Positions 15,591 through 24,823 of a DNA stretch of 64,000 nucleotides are shown piece by piece (position 1 is the first letter of the stretch; every line of letters starts with the position of its first letter). The position numbers and the translations under genes were made by a program. The notes under the pieces are model-generated. The model did not search any database. It was given only the letters and a program-made list of their open reading frames with translations, and was not told the DNA's origin. Origin of the DNA: CBDAPX01 sp965198725 (lineage in GTDB: Bacteria; Pseudomonadota; Alphaproteobacteria; Rhodobacterales; Rhodobacteraceae); NCBI GenBank assembly GCA_965198725.1, contig CBDAPX010000001.1:2480001-2544000 (forward strand). Reading direction: 5' to 3'.

Positions 15591-16352
15591 ATGGCGCGTC
15601 GCAGGAAAATCTATGAAGGCAAGGCAAAGATCCTGTACGAAGGCCCGGAACCCGGCACCATCGTGCAATATTTCAAGGATGATGCGACGGCGTTTAATGC
15701 TGAGAAAAAGGACGTGATCGAAGGCAAGGGCGTGTTGAACAACCGCCTGAGCGAATTTTTCATGTCCGGACTGAACCAGATCGGCGTGCCGACGCATTTT
15801 CTGAAACGGTTGAACATGCGCGAACAACTGGTGCGCAGCTGTGAGATCATCCCCTTGGAGGTGATCGTACGCAACTATGCAGCCGGAACCATGTCCAAAC
15901 GGCTGGGGATCGAGGAAGGCACGCAATTGCCGCGGCCCATCGTTGAGTATTGCTACAAGGACGATTCCCTCGGCGACCCGCTGGTCACAGAAGAGCATAT
16001 CGCCGCCTTTGGTTGGGCCAGCCAGCAGGATATGGATGATATCCTCAGCCTTGCGCTGCGCGTCAATGATTTCATGAGCGGCATGATGATGGCGGTCGGC
16101 ATTCGCCTGGTGGATTTCAAAATCGAAATCGGTCGGATCTATGAAGGAGATTTCCAGCGGCTGGTGGTCGCGGATGAGATCAGCCCGGACAGCTGTCGTT
16201 TGTGGGACATCGAAACCGGTCAGAAGCTGGACAAGGATGTGTTCCGGCGCGATCTGGGCAATCTGACGGATGCCTATTCGGAAGTGGCCCGTCGGTTGGG
16301 CGTGATGCCAAAAACAGCAACAACGGTGACCAAGCCGACGCTGATCAATTGA
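15591..16352 (+). CDS. purC: SAICAR synthetase
   Basis: Joins aspartate to CAIR in purine synthesis. It has 253 residues, normal for the short bacterial form. Recognisable motifs are KIYEGKAKILYEG at the N-terminus, the ATP-site region, VRNYAAGTMSKRLG, and LVDFKIEIGR followed by DEISPDSCRLWD. It begins a purine run with purS and purQ on the same strand; 89 bases separate it from purS, including a short REP-like tail. Confidence 0.97.
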   Translation: MARRRKIYEGKAKILYEGPEPGTIVQYFKDDATAFNAEKKDVIEGKGVLNNRLSEFFMSGLNQIGVPTHFLKRLNMREQLVRSCEIIPLEVIVRNYAAGTMSKRLGIEEGTQLPRPIVEYCYKDDSLGDPLVTEEHIAAFGWASQQDMDDILSLALRVNDFMSGMMMAVGIRLVDFKIEIGRIYEGDFQRLVVADEISPDSCRLWDIETGQKLDKDVFRRDLGNLTDAYSEVARRLGVMPKTATTVTKPTLIN

Positions 16353-16380
16353 CGTTGCACCGTTTTGCGGTGGTGCGATT

Positions 16381-16404
16381 GGGTATTTGGGACAAGAAAG
16401 AAGC
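16381..16404 (+). repeat. REP-like intergenic repeat tail, copy 2
   Basis: GGGTATTTGGGACAAGAAAG followed by AAGC closely repeats the tail of the element at 11246-11269, but without its two G/C-rich hairpins. It lies between purC and purS. Confidence 0.5.
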
Positions 16405-16441
16405 CAGAAGGTTTCGACGCTAGACCGGGAGCGAAAGAGCA

Positions 16442-16672
16442 ATGAAAGCACGTGTGCATGTGATGCTGAAGAACGGGGTGCTGGATCCGCAAGGTGAGGC
16501 GGTTCGGCACGCGCTTGGCGCGATAGGGTTTGACGGTGTCGAAGGCGTGCGCCAGGGCAAGGTCATCGAGTTGGAGTTGGCCGAAGGCACGCCAGAAGCA
16601 TCGGTAACAGAGATGTGCGAAAAGCTTTTGGCCAACACGGTGATCGAGTCCTATCAGGTGGAGATCTTGTGA
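16442..16672 (+). CDS. purS: phosphoribosylformylglycinamidine synthase subunit PurS
   Basis: The small subunit of the three-part FGAM synthase; it bridges PurL and PurQ. It has 76 residues, typical length, with MKARVHVMLKNGVLDPQGEA and the later VRQGKVIELEL strand as in the family. Its stop TGA shares one base with the purQ ATG (TGATG), so translation is coupled. purL is not found in the window. Confidence 0.96.
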   Translation: MKARVHVMLKNGVLDPQGEAVRHALGAIGFDGVEGVRQGKVIELELAEGTPEASVTEMCEKLLANTVIESYQVEIL

Positions 16673-17340
16673 TGAAAGCCGCCGTCATCGTGTTTCCCGG
16701 ATCGAACTGTGACCGCGACATGGCGGTGGCGTTTGAGAATGCCGGGGCAGAGGTCAACATGGTTTGGCACAAGGACGATGCGCTGCCGGATGGCACGGAT
16801 ATCGTCGGCATTCCGGGCGGGTTTTCGTATGGTGATTACCTCAGATGCGGGGCGATTGCGGCGCAGTCGCCCATCTGTCGGTCCGTGGTCGCGCATGTCG
16901 AACGCGGTGGCTATGTGCTGGGTGTTTGCAACGGGTTTCAGGTCTTGACCGAGACCGGGTTGCTGCCGGGGGCATTGTTGCGCAATGCGGGGCTGAAATA
17001 TATCTGCAAGACGGTGGATTTGAAGGTCGAAACCAGCGCATCCGTATTCACGGAAGGGTACAATGCCGGCGATGTCATCGGGGTGCCGATTGCCCATCAT
17101 GACGGCAATTATTTTGCCGACGAGGCGACGTTGGATCGTTTGGCGGGCGAAGATCGTGTGGCCTTTACCTATTCGGAGAACCCCAACGGGGCGCAACGCG
17201 ACATCGCGGGCATCCTGTCAGAAAACCGGCGGGTTTTGGGCATGATGCCGCATCCCGAACGGGCCGCGGATGACGGGCATGGCGGGACGGACGGAACGGC
17301 GCTCTTCCGCGCATTGGCAGGCGCGCTCACGTCAGCATGA
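16672..17340 (+). CDS. purQ: phosphoribosylformylglycinamidine synthase subunit PurQ (glutaminase)
   Basis: The class I glutamine amidotransferase subunit that supplies ammonia for FGAM synthesis. It has 222 residues. The nucleophile is Cys86 in GVCNGFQVL, and the catalytic His/Glu pair is in MMPHPERA near the C-terminus. The opening KAAVIVFPGSNCDRDM is typical. ATG 16672 overlaps the purS stop; the longer frame starting inside purS was rejected. Confidence 0.97.
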   Translation: MKAAVIVFPGSNCDRDMAVAFENAGAEVNMVWHKDDALPDGTDIVGIPGGFSYGDYLRCGAIAAQSPICRSVVAHVERGGYVLGVCNGFQVLTETGLLPGALLRNAGLKYICKTVDLKVETSASVFTEGYNAGDVIGVPIAHHDGNYFADEATLDRLAGEDRVAFTYSENPNGAQRDIAGILSENRRVLGMMPHPERAADDGHGGTDGTALFRALAGALTSA

Positions 17341-17376
17341 CTTGAGCCTTTGGGCCGGCCCGCGTAGCCTTTGGAC

Positions 17377-19146
17377 ATGAGCAAGGCGGTCGCAAAAACC
17401 ACAAAACCAACCTGGCTGCGGGCCGGGCCGATCAGCTGGCGGGTGCGCGCGGCCTTGGTTGCGCTTCTGTTGGTGGCGTTTGGAACGGTTTGGGTCACCA
17501 ATCGTTTACTGTCGGATCGGTTTACGGAAAGCACGCGGAACCGAGCCGAATTGCGGCTGGCGCTTTACAGTGGCAACTTGCTGAGCGAAGTCCGACGCAA
17601 CGCGATCGTGCCGCAGTTGTTGGCGCGGGACCCGGCTTTGATCGGGGCCTTGAATTCCAAGGATTACAGCCAGTCAACGCAACGTTTGATATCCTTTGTT
17701 GAAGAAATTGGCGCCGCATCTTTGATGCTGCTCGATTCCGATGGCCGCACCGTGGCAGCAACAGACCGAAATCGGCTCGGGTCACAGCATCGCGGTGAAC
17801 CCTATTTCGTCGACACGATGCGATCCAACACAACTGTATTTTCTTTGATAGAACGGGAAGCGGGCGGGTACCAATTTACCTATTCGCGGCGGCTTGAAAG
17901 CGGTGCGAAGGCCTTGGGCGTCATTGTTGTCGAAGTTGACCTTCAAAAATTCGAACGGTCATGGGCCGGGATCTCGGACGCGGTCGTGGTCACCGACAGC
18001 ACCGGCACGATTATTCTGGCAACAGAACCCCGTTGGCGCGGTTTGAACGAAGATGAGGCATTGGCGTTACAAACACCGCAAAGCGCGATCTCGCGCGCCA
18101 TCAAGGCAACCGCGGATTGGACTGCCTTGCCAGCGGATGCCTATATCCAAGGCGAGGCGGTGATGCGGTTGGAGTCGCGCATTCCGTTCCAGGGATGGCG
18201 GATGACGAGCTATACGACCTATGCCTCGATCCGGGAAAAAGTGAACGGTGTTTTGGCGTTGGAAATCATGGGCTTTGCGATTTTGCTGGCGCTGGCCTTT
18301 TATGCGTTGAGTCGCAAAACGGCTCTGCGCATGGCCTTGTTCCAACGCGAGTCGGCAGAGCTTCGCGCATTGAACGCGCGGTTGCAGCGGGAAATTGCCG
18401 AGCGGGAACGGGTGCAAGAGACGCTTGCAGTGACGGAACAAACCCTTGCGCAAAGCTCTAAGCTGGCGGCTTTGGGCGAGATGTCAGCCGCGGTCAGCCA
18501 TGAGTTGAACCAGCCGCTGGCGGCCATGAAAACCTATCTGGCGGGGGCACGGTTGTTGCTGCGCCGAAATCGTCCAGAAGAGGCACTGTCGAGCTTTGGG
18601 CGGATCGATGACCTGATTGAACGGATGGGCGCCATTACCCGGCAATTGAAGTCTTATGCCAGAAAGGGTGGCGAGACGTTAACGGCTGTAAATATGGGGG
18701 ATGCGTTGGCCTCCAGCCTGTCGATGATGGAACCGCAGCTGCGCCAGCGACATGTCCGGATCACCCAATACTTGCCCGGCGAACCGGTGCTGGTCACAGG
18801 GGACCGGATGCGGATTGAACAAGTGATGGTGAACCTGTTGCGCAATGCCATTGATGCCACCAAATCTGTTGCAGATCCGCAGGTTGAAGTCATCCTCGCC
18901 CAGGGCGAAACCGTGATGCTGAGCGTGCGGGATAATGGCACCGGGATCGAAGACCCCGACAGCCTGTTCGAGCCGTTTTACACGACCAAACAGCCCGGGG
19001 ATGGCGTTGGCTTGGGGCTTGCCATCTCGTCCGGGATCGTGAACGACCTTGGGGGACGGTTAACGGCTCACAATGTGCAAAACGGCGGTGCGGTGTTCGA
19101 AATGCAACTGCCGAAACTGGAAAGCGGCGTTGAGGCTGCGGAGTAA
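17377..19146 (+). CDS. DctB-like sensor histidine kinase
   Basis: A 589-residue membrane sensor kinase of the C4-dicarboxylate (DctB) type. TM1 is at about 24-41, then a large periplasmic double-PAS sensor to about 290, TM2 at about 292-312, and a coiled linker. The H-box AAVSHELNQPLAAMKTY has His375. The ATPase part shows NLLRNAIDA, DNGTGI and GVGLGLAIS. DctB senses succinate, malate and fumarate in other bacteria. The partner regulator starts 10 bases after the stop, behind AAGGAG. No dicarboxylate transporter gene lies nearby, so the target and true ligand are open. Confidence 0.87.
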   Translation: MSKAVAKTTKPTWLRAGPISWRVRAALVALLLVAFGTVWVTNRLLSDRFTESTRNRAELRLALYSGNLLSEVRRNAIVPQLLARDPALIGALNSKDYSQSTQRLISFVEEIGAASLMLLDSDGRTVAATDRNRLGSQHRGEPYFVDTMRSNTTVFSLIEREAGGYQFTYSRRLESGAKALGVIVVEVDLQKFERSWAGISDAVVVTDSTGTIILATEPRWRGLNEDEALALQTPQSAISRAIKATADWTALPADAYIQGEAVMRLESRIPFQGWRMTSYTTYASIREKVNGVLALEIMGFAILLALAFYALSRKTALRMALFQRESAELRALNARLQREIAERERVQETLAVTEQTLAQSSKLAALGEMSAAVSHELNQPLAAMKTYLAGARLLLRRNRPEEALSSFGRIDDLIERMGAITRQLKSYARKGGETLTAVNMGDALASSLSMMEPQLRQRHVRITQYLPGEPVLVTGDRMRIEQVMVNLLRNAIDATKSVADPQVEVILAQGETVMLSVRDNGTGIEDPDSLFEPFYTTKQPGDGVGLGLAISSGIVNDLGGRLTAHNVQNGGAVFEMQLPKLESGVEAAE

Positions 19147-19156
19147 GGAGCATGCG

Positions 19157-20491
19157 ATGGCACAGGCCATGAAAATCGCAATTGTTGATGATGAACAGGA
19201 CATGCGTCAGTCGATCAGCCAATGGTTGGCTTTGTCCGGGTATGACACAGAAACCTTTTCCAGTGCAGAAGACGCGCTGAAGGTTCTGGGCCCGGAATAT
19301 CCCGGTATCGTCATTTCCGACATCAAGATGCCGGGCATGGATGGCATGCAGTTCCTCAAAAAACTCATGGGGTCTGACAGCTCTTTGCCGGTGATCATGA
19401 TCACGGGGCACGGGGATGTGCCTATGGCGGTCGAGGCCATGCGCGTCGGCGCTTTTGACTTTCTCGAAAAACCCTTCAACCCGGACCGCATGTCGGACCT
19501 TGCTAAACGCGCGACAAATGCGCGACGGCTGATCCTCGACAATCGCGCGCTGCGTCGCGAATTGTCGGATGGCAGCCAGTTGATGCAGAAACTGATCGGG
19601 TCGAGCCCTGTGATGGACCGGCTCAAGGAAGACATTCTGGACCTTGGTCAAGCGGACGGTCACGTGTTGATCGACGGCGAAACCGGCACCGGAAAAACGC
19701 TTGTGGCGCATGCTTTGCATGCGGTTGGCAGTCGGGCTGGCAAGAAATTTGTCCTTCTGAGCTGTGCGGTCCTGGAGGAAGAGGCGCTGTCCAAACGGCT
19801 TTTCGGTCCGATGCTGCCTGAAGACACGCAGCTGCCCGCGATTGAAGAGGCGCGAGGTGGGACACTGGTTCTGGAAGATATCGATGCGTTGGCAGAACCG
19901 ATGCAGGCCAAGCTGTTGAGTGTCATCAAGGAACAGGGGACGCCTGCCGAAACGCGGATCGTGGCAATCTCAAATCTTCAGGAAGCGGGCAAAACCTGTG
20001 AAGACGCGTTACGGCCGGACCTGTTTTACCGCATGGCGGCGCTGCGCATTACAGTGCCTCCTTTGCGGCAGCGGGGCGAAGACATCCTGACGCTGTTTTC
20101 GGCTTTGGGCGAACAGTTTGCTGATGAATACGGGTGTGACGCGCCGCAGGTGACCGCTCAGGAAGCCGCGCAATTGCTACAGGCCCCTTGGCCTGGCAAC
20201 GTGCGCCAGTTGATCAATATCGCGGAACGCGCGGTGCTGCAATCGCGTCGGGGGTCTGGCACAATTGCCTCGTTGCTGATGTCGGATCATGAAGAAATGC
20301 AGCCGGTGATGACGACCGAGGGCAAACCGCTCAAGGAATATGTCGAAGTGTTTGAACGGATGCTGATCGACAACACGATGCGGCGTCACAAAGGGTCGAT
20401 TTCCAGCGTTATGGAAGAATTGTGCCTGCCGCGGCGGACGCTGAACGAGAAGATGGCCAAATATGGCTTGCAGCGGTCAGACTATTTGTAA
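19157..20491 (+). CDS. DctD-like response regulator lacking the GAFTGA loop
   Basis: A 444-residue NtrC-family regulator. The receiver domain has Asp55 as phosphoacceptor (VISDIKMPG). The AAA+ domain has an intact Walker A (GETGTGKT, 174-181) and a Walker B-like GGTLVLEDIDAL (234-245). The C-terminal Fis-type helix-turn-helix ends the protein. Where sigma-54 activators carry GAFTGA after the ELFGH motif, this protein reads LFGPMLPEDTQLP (215-227). The loop is missing, so contact with sigma-54 is not expected. Rhodobacter capsulatus NtrC is a known precedent that works with sigma-70. It forms an operon with the kinase upstream. Confidence 0.87.
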   Translation: MAQAMKIAIVDDEQDMRQSISQWLALSGYDTETFSSAEDALKVLGPEYPGIVISDIKMPGMDGMQFLKKLMGSDSSLPVIMITGHGDVPMAVEAMRVGAFDFLEKPFNPDRMSDLAKRATNARRLILDNRALRRELSDGSQLMQKLIGSSPVMDRLKEDILDLGQADGHVLIDGETGTGKTLVAHALHAVGSRAGKKFVLLSCAVLEEEALSKRLFGPMLPEDTQLPAIEEARGGTLVLEDIDALAEPMQAKLLSVIKEQGTPAETRIVAISNLQEAGKTCEDALRPDLFYRMAALRITVPPLRQRGEDILTLFSALGEQFADEYGCDAPQVTAQEAAQLLQAPWPGNVRQLINIAERAVLQSRRGSGTIASLLMSDHEEMQPVMTTEGKPLKEYVEVFERMLIDNTMRRHKGSISSVMEELCLPRRTLNEKMAKYGLQRSDYL

Positions 20492-20941
20492 GCTCTGTGA
20501 TTGGTTTTCGCTGTTCGCTCTGACGGCACCTTCTTGAATTTGTCGCAAACTTTGCCGGTCACCCATTGTCATTCCCCTAGGGTCCGGCCTATGTTGGTTG
20601 AACGATGTGTCGCGTTTTCGCGTCGACTGCATCGTTCAGAGTTTCGCTGGATCAGATGGGCGTACCCCGCAACGGGGAGCCGCTGAACAGAAAATACGGC
20701 CCCCGGACGGGGCCATGGCACACCTTGGCGCGTCGAGCGCAAGGAAATAATGGGCAGGGAACGGGACCGACCCGACCTGTCGGAGAAGAACCGCGATGAC
20801 GCGCGCGCAGGCATTGACCATAGATCCGGGCGGCCGACTGGCCCGCCCCGGCGCGCCGTCCAGTATCGCCCAGGCAAGTCACAATGTTTTAAGCGGGGCC
20901 CCGCCAGGGCGCCGTTCAAGACGATTGTGCAACAAGGAAAC
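20492..20941 (+). promoter_or_regulatory. structured leader region of rne
   Basis: The 450-base gap before rne has no credible gene but several hairpins: TGAACGATG with CATCGTTCA (20599-20638), CCCC-GCAAC-GGGG (20665-20677), GGCCCC-CGGAC-GGGGCC (20698-20714), and a GGGCGG/CCGCCC pair near 20830-20850. RNase E is known in enterobacteria to degrade its own mRNA through leader hairpins, so a comparable feedback element is plausible here. The transcription start was not identified. Confidence 0.5.
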
Positions 20942-23668
20942 ATGGCAAAGAAAATGCTCATCGATGCCACCCACGCGGAAGAAACCCGCGTTGTGGTGGT
21001 CGACGGAAACAAGGTTGAGGAATTCGACTTTGAATCCGAAAACAAACGGCAGCTCGCCGGGAATATCTATCTCGCCAAGGTAACGCGCGTTGAACCGTCT
21101 TTGCAGGCGGCTTTTGTAGATTGCGGCGGTAACCGCCACGGGTTTCTCGCCTTTTCAGAGATTCACCCGGATTACTATCAGATCCCGGTCGCAGATCGCG
21201 AAGCTCTGATGGAAGAAGAGCGCGCCTATGCCGAGGCGATGCGCGCTCGGGATGAGGCAGAGCCAAAGCCGAAATCAAAGTCGCGCTCACGTTCCAAGTC
21301 CAAAGCGGCGCGGACAGAATCCGATGATGCGGTCGAGACCAAAGTGGTTGAAACCGAAATCAACGGTATGGAGACCATCGATCTCGACGTTGATGATACG
21401 GCAGAGATCGAAGCTGTCGCTGTTCCCGAGGACACTGGCGAGACTGTCACGGAAGCGGATCAGGCAGACGAAACTTCTGCTGCAGAAGCCGCGGCCGAAG
21501 CACCCGCAGACGACGTGTCTGACGAAGCCGAAGAAACGTCCGAGGACGAAGCTGTCGTGACAGAAAGCGATGGTTCAGAAGAGGCATCGGAAGACGCCAC
21601 GACCGAGGCTGAGGGTGACGCGGACGCTGACCAAGCAGAGCCCGAAGTCGCGTCGGACGACGCCGAAGCAGATGCGGACGCCGATGATACATCCGAAGAT
21701 CAATCAGACGAAGAAGAGGCGGAAACCGCTTCTGACGCGACCTCCAAGGATTCGACTATTGAATCCGTGGCTGATGAAGACGACAGCGAAGACATTCGCC
21801 CGCCGCGCAAACCGCGCCCGCGTCGCTACAAAATTCAGGAAGTGATCAAAGTCCGTCAGATCATGCTGGTGCAGGTCGTCAAGGAAGAGCGCGGCAATAA
21901 AGGTGCCGCGCTGACCACGTACCTGTCTCTGGCAGGCCGGTATTGCGTCTTGATGCCCAACACTTCACGTGGCGGCGGCATCAGCCGCAAGATCACCAAT
22001 GCAGCCGACCGCAAAAAGCTCAAGGAAATCGCGACCGAAATGGACGTGCCTGAAGGTGCAGGTCTGATCGTGCGCACCGCTGGGGCCAAGCGGACCAAAA
22101 CCGAGATCAAGCGCGACTATGAATACCTGCAACGCATGTGGGAGCAGATCCGCGAACTGACGCTTCAGTCCATCGCGCCCGCCAAGATTTACGAAGAAGG
22201 CGACCTGATCAAACGGTCGATCCGCGATCTTTATAATCGCGACATCGATGAGGTCTTTGTCGAAGGTGAGCGGGGCTACCGCATCGCCAAGGACTTCATG
22301 AAAATGATCATGCCGTCCCATTCCAAGAACGTGAAGAAATACGAGGACCCGCTGCCTCTCTTCGCGCGGTATCAGGTTGAAAGCTACCTGGGTGGAATGT
22401 TCAACCCGACGGTTCAGCTGAAATCGGGCGGCTATATCGTGATCGGTGTGACCGAAGCGTTGGTTGCAATCGACGTGAACTCTGGCCGGGCAACTAAAGA
22501 AGGGTCCATTGAAGAGACCGCTCTGAAAACCAACCTGGAGGCCGCCGAAGAGGTGGCGCGCCAGTTGCGCCTGCGGGACTTGGCCGGTTTGATCGTGATC
22601 GACTTTATCGACATGGACGAGCGTGAGAACAACTCGGCCGTCGAAAAACGTCTCAAGGATAAGCTGAAAACCGACCGTGCCCGCATTCAGGTCGGCCGGA
22701 TCAGCGGTTTCGGCCTTCTGGAGATGAGCCGCCAGCGACTGCGTCCCGGTATGATCGAGGCGACGACGCAACCATGCCCGCATTGTCATGGAACAGGTTT
22801 GATCCGCTCAGACGACAACCTGGCCTTGTCCATCCTGCGCCAGATCGAGGAAGAAGGCGTTCGCCGTCGTTCTTGCGAAGTGCTGGTTAAATGCCCGGTC
22901 GGGATCGCAAATTTCCTGATGAACCAGAAACGCGAACACATCGCCCAGATCGAACAGCGCTATGGTCTGTCGGTCCGGATCGAGGCAGACACGCATCTGG
23001 TGAGCCCGGATTTCTCGATTGAGAAGTTCAAGACAGCCACACGGTTTGTCCCGGCGGCAACGGCCCCGGTTGTTTCGGTCGACAGCTCGATCATGGAAGA
23101 AGTGGATTCCGAAGAAGAAGCCGCTGAAACCCCGACCGAAGAAACGTCGGAAGAAACGCCCAAACCAAAACGCCGCCGTCGTCGGCGCAGCCGCAGCCGC
23201 AGCAAGCGCAGCTATGACAACGCGGAAAACAGCGATGCCGAAACGAGTGACGCGGTAGCGTCCGAAGATGCGGCAGCAGAGGGCGAAGCGTCGGCAGAAC
23301 CGTCAAAGGATGACACTTCGCCAGAGGTCGTTGAGAGCATTGCTGACGTGCCAGTCGAAGGTGCCGTGGAAGAAGAACCGGTGACAACCGATGACGCCAA
23401 CGAAGCGGAACCTGAGGCGACGGAAACCGTAGAAGCGGAAGTTTTGGAAGTGGTTGCGGAAGAGACCACCGAAGAAACACCAGACGAAGCGGTATCCGAA
23501 CCGGATGAGCCTGCACCGGCAGAGCCGGAGCCGGAGCCTGTGGTCTCGGAACCTGTGCCAGAACCCGTTGTAGCGGAGCCAGAGCCTGAGCCTGTGGTGG
23601 CCGCCGCAGAACCGGAACCAGACCTGCCGCCCAAGCCAAAGCGGCGCGGCTGGTGGTCCAAAGGCTGA
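20942..23668 (+). CDS. rne: ribonuclease E
   Basis: The main endoribonuclease for mRNA decay and for rRNA and tRNA processing, and scaffold of the degradosome. It has 908 residues. The S1 domain begins at about 40 but is interrupted by a very acidic, low-complexity insert from about 103 to 285, then resumes at YKIQEVIKVRQIMLVQVV. The catalytic aspartates lie in VAIDVNSG and IDFIDMDE. The zinc-link motif is CPHCHGTG. A basic patch (RRRRRRSRSRS) and a second Glu/Pro/Ala-rich tail follow and end in KRRGWWSKG. Such inserts are known in alphaproteobacterial RNase E. ATG 20942 begins the conserved N-terminus; the longer frame from 20750 runs through the hairpin-rich leader. Confidence 0.96.
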   Translation: MAKKMLIDATHAEETRVVVVDGNKVEEFDFESENKRQLAGNIYLAKVTRVEPSLQAAFVDCGGNRHGFLAFSEIHPDYYQIPVADREALMEEERAYAEAMRARDEAEPKPKSKSRSRSKSKAARTESDDAVETKVVETEINGMETIDLDVDDTAEIEAVAVPEDTGETVTEADQADETSAAEAAAEAPADDVSDEAEETSEDEAVVTESDGSEEASEDATTEAEGDADADQAEPEVASDDAEADADADDTSEDQSDEEEAETASDATSKDSTIESVADEDDSEDIRPPRKPRPRRYKIQEVIKVRQIMLVQVVKEERGNKGAALTTYLSLAGRYCVLMPNTSRGGGISRKITNAADRKKLKEIATEMDVPEGAGLIVRTAGAKRTKTEIKRDYEYLQRMWEQIRELTLQSIAPAKIYEEGDLIKRSIRDLYNRDIDEVFVEGERGYRIAKDFMKMIMPSHSKNVKKYEDPLPLFARYQVESYLGGMFNPTVQLKSGGYIVIGVTEALVAIDVNSGRATKEGSIEETALKTNLEAAEEVARQLRLRDLAGLIVIDFIDMDERENNSAVEKRLKDKLKTDRARIQVGRISGFGLLEMSRQRLRPGMIEATTQPCPHCHGTGLIRSDDNLALSILRQIEEEGVRRRSCEVLVKCPVGIANFLMNQKREHIAQIEQRYGLSVRIEADTHLVSPDFSIEKFKTATRFVPAATAPVVSVDSSIMEEVDSEEEAAETPTEETSEETPKPKRRRRRRSRSRSKRSYDNAENSDAETSDAVASEDAAAEGEASAEPSKDDTSPEVVESIADVPVEGAVEEEPVTTDDANEAEPEATETVEAEVLEVVAEETTEETPDEAVSEPDEPAPAEPEPEPVVSEPVPEPVVAEPEPEPVVAAAEPEPDLPPKPKRRGWWSKG

Positions 23669-23682
23669 GGTTGAATTGCGCC

Positions 23683-23916
23683 TCAGCCCGCTTTGCGGAT
23701 CAAGTAAATCTGATGGTCGGGCGCATCCTGTTGCCCGACCAATTCATGTCCGGCTTCCGTACAGAAATGCGGAACATCGACAATCGCGGCAGGATCATCG
23801 GCCAGAACCTTTAGAACTGCACCATCCGGCATGGATTTAAGCCGTTTGCGGGCCTTCAGAACGGGCAGGGGGCACAGCAAACCAATCGCGTCGAGCGTGT
23901 CATCTATTTGGGTCAT
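23683..23916 (-). CDS. TusA-like sulfur carrier protein
   Basis: A 77-residue SirA/TusA-family sulfur carrier. The signature LDAIGLLCPLPVLKARKRL carries the persulfide-forming Cys15, and a second cysteine occurs in VPHFCTEAGH. Members pass sulfur to tRNA thiolation, molybdopterin or dissimilatory pathways. ATG 23916 was chosen to start just before the signature; the longer frame is antisense to ccdA. It is divergent from ccdA and convergent with rne, from which it is separated by a GGCTGAGG/CCTCAGCC hairpin. Confidence 0.88.
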   Translation of the reverse strand: MTQIDDTLDAIGLLCPLPVLKARKRLKSMPDGAVLKVLADDPAAIVDVPHFCTEAGHELVGQQDAPDHQIYLIRKAG

Positions 23917-24010
23917 AACCGGCACATAGGGGCGGAAAAAACGTCTGTCCACAATCTTGTGACCGGTCGCATGCGTGACCTTGCGGACGCATTGGCATAA
24001 GGCTGGTGCC

Positions 24011-24763
24011 ATGTTCGGAATTGACATCATAGATGCCGCGTTGCTGCCGGCCATGCTGATCGCGCTTTTTGCGGGGGTCATGAGCTTTCTGTCGCCCTGT
24101 GTGCTGCCGATTGTTCCGCCTTACCTTGCTTATATGAGTGGGGTTTCGGTGTCGGACTTGGGGTCTGAGGACGCCGAGCGTCCCAAAGCTGTGTGGCCGG
24201 CGCTGTTCTTTGTCCTGGGCTTGTCGACCGTCTTCCTGTTTCTGGGGTTCACCGCATCGGCCATTGGATCGGTCTTTTTGACGTATCAAGGGTGGTTCAA
24301 CACGCTGGCGGGCCTTTTGGTCATGATCTTTGGCGCGCATTTCGTCGGCGTTTACCGGATCGGTTTTCTGGACCGCGAGGCGCGGATCGATGTCGGCGAT
24401 CAGGGCGGCAGCTCTTTTGGGGCCTATGTTCTTGGATTGGCTTTCGCGTTTGGCTGGACACCGTGCATCGGACCACAGCTGGGTGCAATCCTGTCTTTGG
24501 CGGCGTCAGAGGCGTCAATTGCCCGGGGCACGACCTTGTTGGCCGTTTATGCGGCGGGCGTTGGTATTCCGTTCCTGCTGGTCGCGGCCTATCTGCCGCG
24601 TCTGGGCGGGCTGATGGCGTGGATGAAACGGCATATGGAGCAGATTGAGCGGGTCATGGGCCTTCTGCTTTGGACCATAGGTCTCTTGATGCTGACCGGT
24701 GGCTTTTCGGCGTTCTCATACTGGCTTTTGAAAACCTTCCCGGCGCTCGCTCTCGTTGGCTAG
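24011..24763 (+). CDS. ccdA: cytochrome c biogenesis protein CcdA
   Basis: A 250-residue inner-membrane protein with about six transmembrane segments that moves reducing power from cytoplasmic thioredoxin to the periplasm for haem ligation to c-type cytochromes. The redox cysteines sit in FLSPCVLPIVPPYL and GWTPCIGPQLG, as in the CcdA/DsbD transmembrane core. ATG 24011 gives the expected short N-terminus before the first helix. The next gene starts 60 bases downstream. Confidence 0.93.
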   Translation: MFGIDIIDAALLPAMLIALFAGVMSFLSPCVLPIVPPYLAYMSGVSVSDLGSEDAERPKAVWPALFFVLGLSTVFLFLGFTASAIGSVFLTYQGWFNTLAGLLVMIFGAHFVGVYRIGFLDREARIDVGDQGGSSFGAYVLGLAFAFGWTPCIGPQLGAILSLAASEASIARGTTLLAVYAAGVGIPFLLVAAYLPRLGGLMAWMKRHMEQIERVMGLLLWTIGLLMLTGGFSAFSYWLLKTFPALALVG

Positions 24764-24823
24764 TTCTGGCCTTACTCTTGCCCACAACCCGGAATAGGTG
24801 TGAAATGAGGCAAGAGGTGTCAA

